Source of the DNA: Victivallales bacterium | GTDB lineage: Bacteria; Verrucomicrobiota; Lentisphaeria; Oligosphaerales; Oligosphaeraceae | DNA length: 16,327 nucleotides | Direction: 5' to 3' | Assembly (NCBI GenBank): GCA_017538465.1 | Contig: JAFYIW010000382.1 | Coordinates: forward strand, 1-16,327 | Shown: in pieces, positions 13,359 through 16,327 of the stretch | Layout: every line of letters starts with the position of its first letter | How positions within the stretch are numbered: the stretch's first letter is position 1 | Notes under the pieces: generated by a model | The model's input: the letters and a program-made list of their open reading frames with translations, nothing else | What the model was told of the DNA's origin: nothing | The model's database searches: none | Translations under genes and position numbers: made by a program

Positions 13359-13754
13359 ATGTCCATTCAGGTTCAGGTCATTTCTCTAGTCATTTCCCTC
13401 TTAATCATTTTAAAAGTCATGATCATCGTCAATACGGAAACCATTCCTGGAAAGCGCATTGTGGAAGTCAAAGGACTGGTGCAGGGCAACACCGTCCGTG
13501 CCAAGAATGTCGGTCGGGACATCGCGGCATCGTTCAAGAACCTGGTCGGCGGCGAACTGAAAGGCTATACGGAACTGCTGGTGGAGAGCCGTCGCGAGGC
13601 GGTGGCCCGGATGATCGCACAGGCGGAGCAGCTCCAGGCGAACGCGATTGTGAATGTGCGTTTTGCGACCAGCAGCATCACGTCCGGAGCCGCCGAGTTG
13701 TATGCCTACGGGACGGCGGTGACTGTCGTCGATGATTACTCCCAGGGGGTGTAG
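13359..13754 (+). CDS. YbjQ/DUF74-family protein (UPF0145), with hydrophobic N-terminus
   Basis: 131 aa from ATG 13359. The YbjQ-like domain starts at TETIPGKRIVEVKGLVQGNTVRAKN and continues through GRDIAASFKNLVGGELKGYTELL, AEQLQANAIVNVRF and LYAYGTAV. This is the full family pattern; the family is small, oligomeric (pentamer in solved members), often called heavy-metal-binding, with no proven function. Residues 1-20 (ISLVISLLIIL) are hydrophobic and could anchor it in the membrane. Met21 at 13419 would instead give the 111-aa size typical of the family and lacks a visible Shine-Dalgarno sequence; the choice is open. It is the first gene of a four-gene coupled operon; the next gene starts 3 nt after the stop. 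Confidence 0.82.
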   Translation: MSIQVQVISLVISLLIILKVMIIVNTETIPGKRIVEVKGLVQGNTVRAKNVGRDIAASFKNLVGGELKGYTELLVESRREAVARMIAQAEQLQANAIVNVRFATSSITSGAAELYAYGTAVTVVDDYSQGV

Positions 13755-13757
13755 CCT

Positions 13758-14255
13758 ATGGATGCGCAGACGTCCCCAGAACCCACTGGCGGGTTGTTGA
13801 TTTGCTTTTACATCGCATTCCCGCTGCTTCTGCTGGTCGGCACCTGGCTGATTCATTGGCTGGGCGGACGCTCCCGGAGGCGTCATCTGGATGAACAGGA
13901 GGCATACTTCCACGAGCGCATCCGAGTGACAAATCTCAAGCGCTTCCCCCCGAGTGGCTGCCTCAATCCGCAGCTGGTCACCGGCAGTGCCGCGATTGCG
14001 AACAACTACTTCGTCGCCTTTCTGGCGGGCTTCAAGCACATCTTCGGCGGCGAGCTGAAAGGCTACACGCAGATGTGCGATGAGGCACGACGGCTGGCGT
14101 TGGTGCGGCTGCTCCAGGAGGCCGAGAGCATCGGCGCCAATGCGGTTTACAATGTCCGTTTCGAGACCGCGACAATTGTCACGGCGCAGAACAACAAGCA
14201 GTCCGGAGGCGTGGAGCTGATCGCCTACGGGACGGCAGTGCACGAAGAACGATGA
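13758..14255 (+). CDS. YbjQ/DUF74-family protein with N-terminal transmembrane segment
   Basis: 165 aa. A single transmembrane helix spans about residues 13-35 (LLICFYIAFPLLLLVG...), followed by GGRSRRRH, a positively charged stop-transfer stretch. Then comes a YbjQ-like domain: RVTNLKRFPPSGCL..., FGGELKGYTQMCDEARRLAL, AESIGANAVYNVRFETATI and ELIAYGTAV. It is a paralogue of the preceding gene; both share GGELKGYT, NVRF and YGTAV. CAGGGGG sits about 7 nt before the ATG, inside the previous gene's end. The stop TGA overlaps the next ATG by 4 nt (ATGA). By the positive-inside rule the YbjQ domain is likely cytoplasmic. Function unknown. Confidence 0.82.
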   Translation: MDAQTSPEPTGGLLICFYIAFPLLLLVGTWLIHWLGGRSRRRHLDEQEAYFHERIRVTNLKRFPPSGCLNPQLVTGSAAIANNYFVAFLAGFKHIFGGELKGYTQMCDEARRLALVRLLQEAESIGANAVYNVRFETATIVTAQNNKQSGGVELIAYGTAVHEER

Positions 14256-14974
14256 CCAAAGACCGCGAGAAATTCTTCTCGGTGGAAGAGGAGGTCGCCC
14301 TGCATCCGGAACTTCTGCATAAGACGTCTCCGAAGGAGGAACCGCCTATTGCCGTCGAGCGTGCCGACGGGGACTATTATCAGTCGGTCGCCTTCGAACC
14401 CGGCGTGGCTGGCGTGCGTGAGGGGCTGTGTCTTCCAGGACAGTCCTGGCCGTGGACAGTGGCGGTGCTGACGACCATCCTCTGCGGGCTGGCGGGCGGT
14501 TTGTTGGCGGTTCCTGCGTTGTTCCTCAAAAGTCAGGAGTCTTGGTGGCGGGTGCTGATACTGGTGGTGTTCGGGCCATTCGCGGAGGAGACGCTCAAGC
14601 AGAGCGGGATGATTTTCCAGCTGGAGAAGCTGCCTGGGACTGTACGTTCGGGGTGGCAGTTCTTCCTGGCGGCTCTGCTGGGTGCGGGAGTCTTCAGCGT
14701 GCTGGAAAATCTGCTCTACGGCCATGTCTATCTGCGCCACCTGCCGCCGGAACAATTGGCAATCTTGATGAACTACCGATGGATTGCCTGCACCGCGCTC
14801 CATATTGCCTGCACGATGATTTCGGCCATGGGGTTGCGGAGGATTTGGCGGGACGCCCTGCGAAAAGGCGCCCGTTGCCAAATCAGCGATGCATTTCCCT
14901 GGTTTGTCGTGGCCGTGGCGATTCATGGTTGCTATAACCTGCTGATGTTGCTGGTGCAGGCGTTTGGGAAATGA
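14252..14974 (+). CDS. PrsW-family intramembrane metalloprotease
   Basis: 240 aa. The N-terminal ~70 residues are soluble and charged, with Glu-rich stretches. Several hydrophobic segments follow (about 73-95, 99-113, 134-152, 170-190 and 213-237). The PrsW/CPBP-like motif set is present in order: FAEETLKQ (E112, E113, K116), FSVLENLLYG (E152, N153), RWIACTALHIACTMI (H184) and AIHGCYNLL (H225, N229). These line up with the metal-binding and active-site motifs of PrsW, the protease that cleaves the anti-sigma factor RsiW in Bacillus. It overlaps the previous gene by ATGA and the next by 4 nt, so it is translationally coupled with both. No anti-sigma or sigma factor is encoded here, so the substrate is unknown. 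CPBP (Abi) proteases are the alternative, but the motif order fits PrsW better. Confidence 0.8.
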   Translation: MTKDREKFFSVEEEVALHPELLHKTSPKEEPPIAVERADGDYYQSVAFEPGVAGVREGLCLPGQSWPWTVAVLTTILCGLAGGLLAVPALFLKSQESWWRVLILVVFGPFAEETLKQSGMIFQLEKLPGTVRSGWQFFLAALLGAGVFSVLENLLYGHVYLRHLPPEQLAILMNYRWIACTALHIACTMISAMGLRRIWRDALRKGARCQISDAFPWFVVAVAIHGCYNLLMLLVQAFGK

Positions 14975-15261
14975 TGAAAAAACAATGGCCCTCCAATCGA
15001 AGAGTTACCGCCTGGATTCTGAAGGTGTTTTTCTGGATCACTTTGTTGAACGGGCCGCTGTTTCTGGGTGTCTGGGAATATAGCCGTTGGGCGGGGGAGG
15101 GAGATGCCACTGCACAATTGGATATACTTTTTGCTGCACTCCCCATTCTCAAGTGGGTGTACATCATTTCGTTGGTGATTATTGTTGTCCTGTCCCTGTT
15201 GCTGATATTTGTGTGGGTGCTTCGACGGGAAAAAGCGGACGAACCGAAACAAGAGGACTAA
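14971..15261 (+). CDS. Small two-helix membrane protein of unknown function
   Basis: 96 aa, start ATG overlapping the previous stop by 4 nt. Two hydrophobic segments (about 14-33 and 61-84: IISLVIIVVLSLLLIFVWVL) are separated by a loop with WEYSRWAGEGDATAQ. The N-terminus is basic (MMKKQWPSNRRV) and the tail is charged (RREKADEPKQED), so a hairpin with both ends inside is likely. I do not recognise the family. Position and coupling suggest it works with the protease, perhaps as a substrate, partner or regulator. Confidence 0.75.
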   Translation: MMKKQWPSNRRVTAWILKVFFWITLLNGPLFLGVWEYSRWAGEGDATAQLDILFAALPILKWVYIISLVIIVVLSLLLIFVWVLRREKADEPKQED

Positions 15262-15295
15262 AGTACATTATATTTTAAAGTCTTTTCGGTTGGAA

Positions 15296-15321
15296 CGAGA
15301 CGCGCCGTGTGCGCTGTCTCG
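15296..15321 (+). terminator. Bulged hairpin between the PrsW operon and thiI
   Basis: Stem CGAGAC-GCGC pairs with GCGC-T-GTCTCG, i.e. 10 bp with one bulged T and a 5-nt loop (CGTGT). It begins 34 nt after the small membrane-protein stop and ends 27 nt before the thiI start. TTTTCTTCTC begins 6 nt after the stem, so it may be a terminator of the operon or a leader structure of thiI. Confidence 0.4.
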
Positions 15322-15348
15322 CTATGATTTTCTTCTCACGCACTCTGA

Positions 15349-16327
15349 ATGCAAACCTTCTGGCAGCCATATTTGCCCTACAATGCGGTCTCGTGCCGAT
15401 ACAGCGAGATTGGCACGAAGGGGCGAAACCGCCGTTTTTTCGTGCAGCGGCTGACCACGGCGTTGCATCGCCGGCTGGCGAAGTGGTTTGGAAATCCGCG
15501 CTTCGTGCTGGAGGAAGGGCGCATCTTCATGATGCCGGAGGGCAGGGATGCGGTGTTGACTCCTGAACAGCTTTCCGCGCTTCGGGCGGAGATGCCAGGT
15601 CTGCCAGGCATTGCCTCGGTGTCCCCAGGGTTTCTTCTGGCTCCTGAGTTGTCGGCGCTGGAGTCTTGCATCCTGGAGCATTTTCCGAAGGTCTATGAGG
15701 CCTTCGTGGCGAATTTCCCCGCCGCCGAACGGACCTACACGATGCGGGTGAACCGCAGCGTCAAGAATTTTCCGATGCGTTCGGCCGAACTGGAACGCCA
15801 TTTCGCCGAAAAACTCCTTCCTGGACGGGGCCTGACGCTTGACCTGCGCAATGGCAATCTTCGCATCGAAGTGGACTTGCGTGCCAAACGCGCATTTGTC
15901 GATTTTGAGCGCATCGAGGGGCCTGGCGGCCTGCCCACGGGCAGCGCGGGCGGCGTGCTGGCCTTGCTCTCCGGTGGCTTCGATTCGCCGGTGGCCTGCT
16001 ACGAGATGATGCGGCGCGGCTGCAATGTCGATTTCATCACCTTTCACAGCTCGCCCTACACCCCGCCGGCCACCATCACCAAAGTCTGTGGCATCGTGCG
16101 CAAGCTCAACGGGTTCCAGAAGCGCGGACGGCTGGTGGCGGTGAACTTGATGCCAGTCCAGAAGGCCATCCGGGACGCCTGCGAGGAACGTCACCGCACC
16201 GTGCTCTACCGCCGTTGCATGATGCGGCTGGCGACGGTGGTGGCGCGGTATTTCGGCGATGTCGCTTTGGTGACAGGCGACAACCTCGGGCAGGTGGCCA
16301 GCCAGACGCTGGCGAATCTGGATGTCA
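15349..16327 (+). CDS. thiI: tRNA sulfurtransferase ThiI, truncated by window end
   Basis: At least 326 codons, 3' end outside the window. ThiI uses ATP to adenylate U8 of tRNA and transfers sulfur to form 4-thiouridine; it also serves thiamine thiazole synthesis in many bacteria. The start is fixed: a TGA in the same frame (15346-15348) directly precedes ATG 15349. The N-terminal ferredoxin-like part reads YSEIGTKGRNRRFF (like the family's YGEIALKGKNR), then EEGRIF. A THUMP domain follows with VNRSVKNFP and SAELERHFAE. The PP-loop domain shows the adenylation motif SGGFDSPVA near residue 208, FITFHSSPYTPP, RRCMMRLA and LVTGDNLGQVASQTL. No Shine-Dalgarno sequence is visible. Whether the C-terminal rhodanese domain exists cannot be seen. 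Confidence 0.92.
   Translation, partial: MQTFWQPYLPYNAVSCRYSEIGTKGRNRRFFVQRLTTALHRRLAKWFGNPRFVLEEGRIFMMPEGRDAVLTPEQLSALRAEMPGLPGIASVSPGFLLAPELSALESCILEHFPKVYEAFVANFPAAERTYTMRVNRSVKNFPMRSAELERHFAEKLLPGRGLTLDLRNGNLRIEVDLRAKRAFVDFERIEGPGGLPTGSAGGVLALLSGGFDSPVACYEMMRRGCNVDFITFHSSPYTPPATITKVCGIVRKLNGFQKRGRLVAVNLMPVQKAIRDACEERHRTVLYRRCMMRLATVVARYFGDVALVTGDNLGQVASQTLANLDV

Noticed and set aside
1..16327. CRISPR array, tRNA, rRNA or insertion sequence
   Set aside because: No regularly spaced direct repeats with spacers, no cloverleaf or rRNA sequence and no transposase-like frame or terminal inverted repeats were seen; the heptamer arrays are contiguous and lack spacers.

Overview
This is a GC-rich bacterial chromosome segment made mostly of housekeeping and envelope-related genes. 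No rRNA, tRNA, CRISPR array or intact mobile element is visible. A Gram-negative bacterium of the PVC group (Lentisphaerota/Verrucomicrobiota-like) is my best guess. The guess rests on the LpxC-family protein, tandem Gfo/Idh/MocA oxidoreductases, the Arg/Gly-rich tail of the pseudouridine synthase and a Hanks-type kinase remnant. It is inference, not proof.

Left block (106-7424, all minus strand). Reading in the direction of transcription, two tandem Gfo/Idh/MocA oxidoreductases are followed by a divergent LpxC-like protein, an alpha/beta hydrolase that starts 5 nt after the LpxC-like stop, a biotin-protein ligase (birA) and an RNB-domain exoribonuclease. Gaps are short (5-159 nt), so some or all may be one transcript. 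Heptameric (7-bp) tandem arrays sit in three of the non-coding gaps. Two proteins in this block have altered catalytic motifs: the hydrolase has Gly at the nucleophile position, and the LpxC-like protein has a disturbed zinc-ligand helix.

Middle block (7585-11553, plus strand). An RluB/RsuA-family pseudouridine synthase with a long disordered tail is followed by about 280 nt that hold a frameshifted remnant of a serine/threonine kinase N-lobe. Next comes mutS2, whose first 59 codons (9136-9312) are cut from the remaining 745 by an in-frame TAA directly followed by ATG. A roughly 350-nt non-coding stretch with hairpins and a direct repeat follows.

Right block. Enolase (11909-13186, minus) has a textbook intrinsic terminator. 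Divergent from it is a tightly coupled four-gene plus-strand operon (13359-15261): two YbjQ/DUF74-family proteins, a PrsW-type intramembrane protease and a small two-helix membrane protein. The gaps are 3 nt and then two 4-nt overlaps. This operon and the divergent LpxC-like gene are the best candidates for something undescribed. The window ends inside thiI (tRNA 4-thiouridine/thiamine sulfur transfer), which begins at 15349 and is cut by the window edge.
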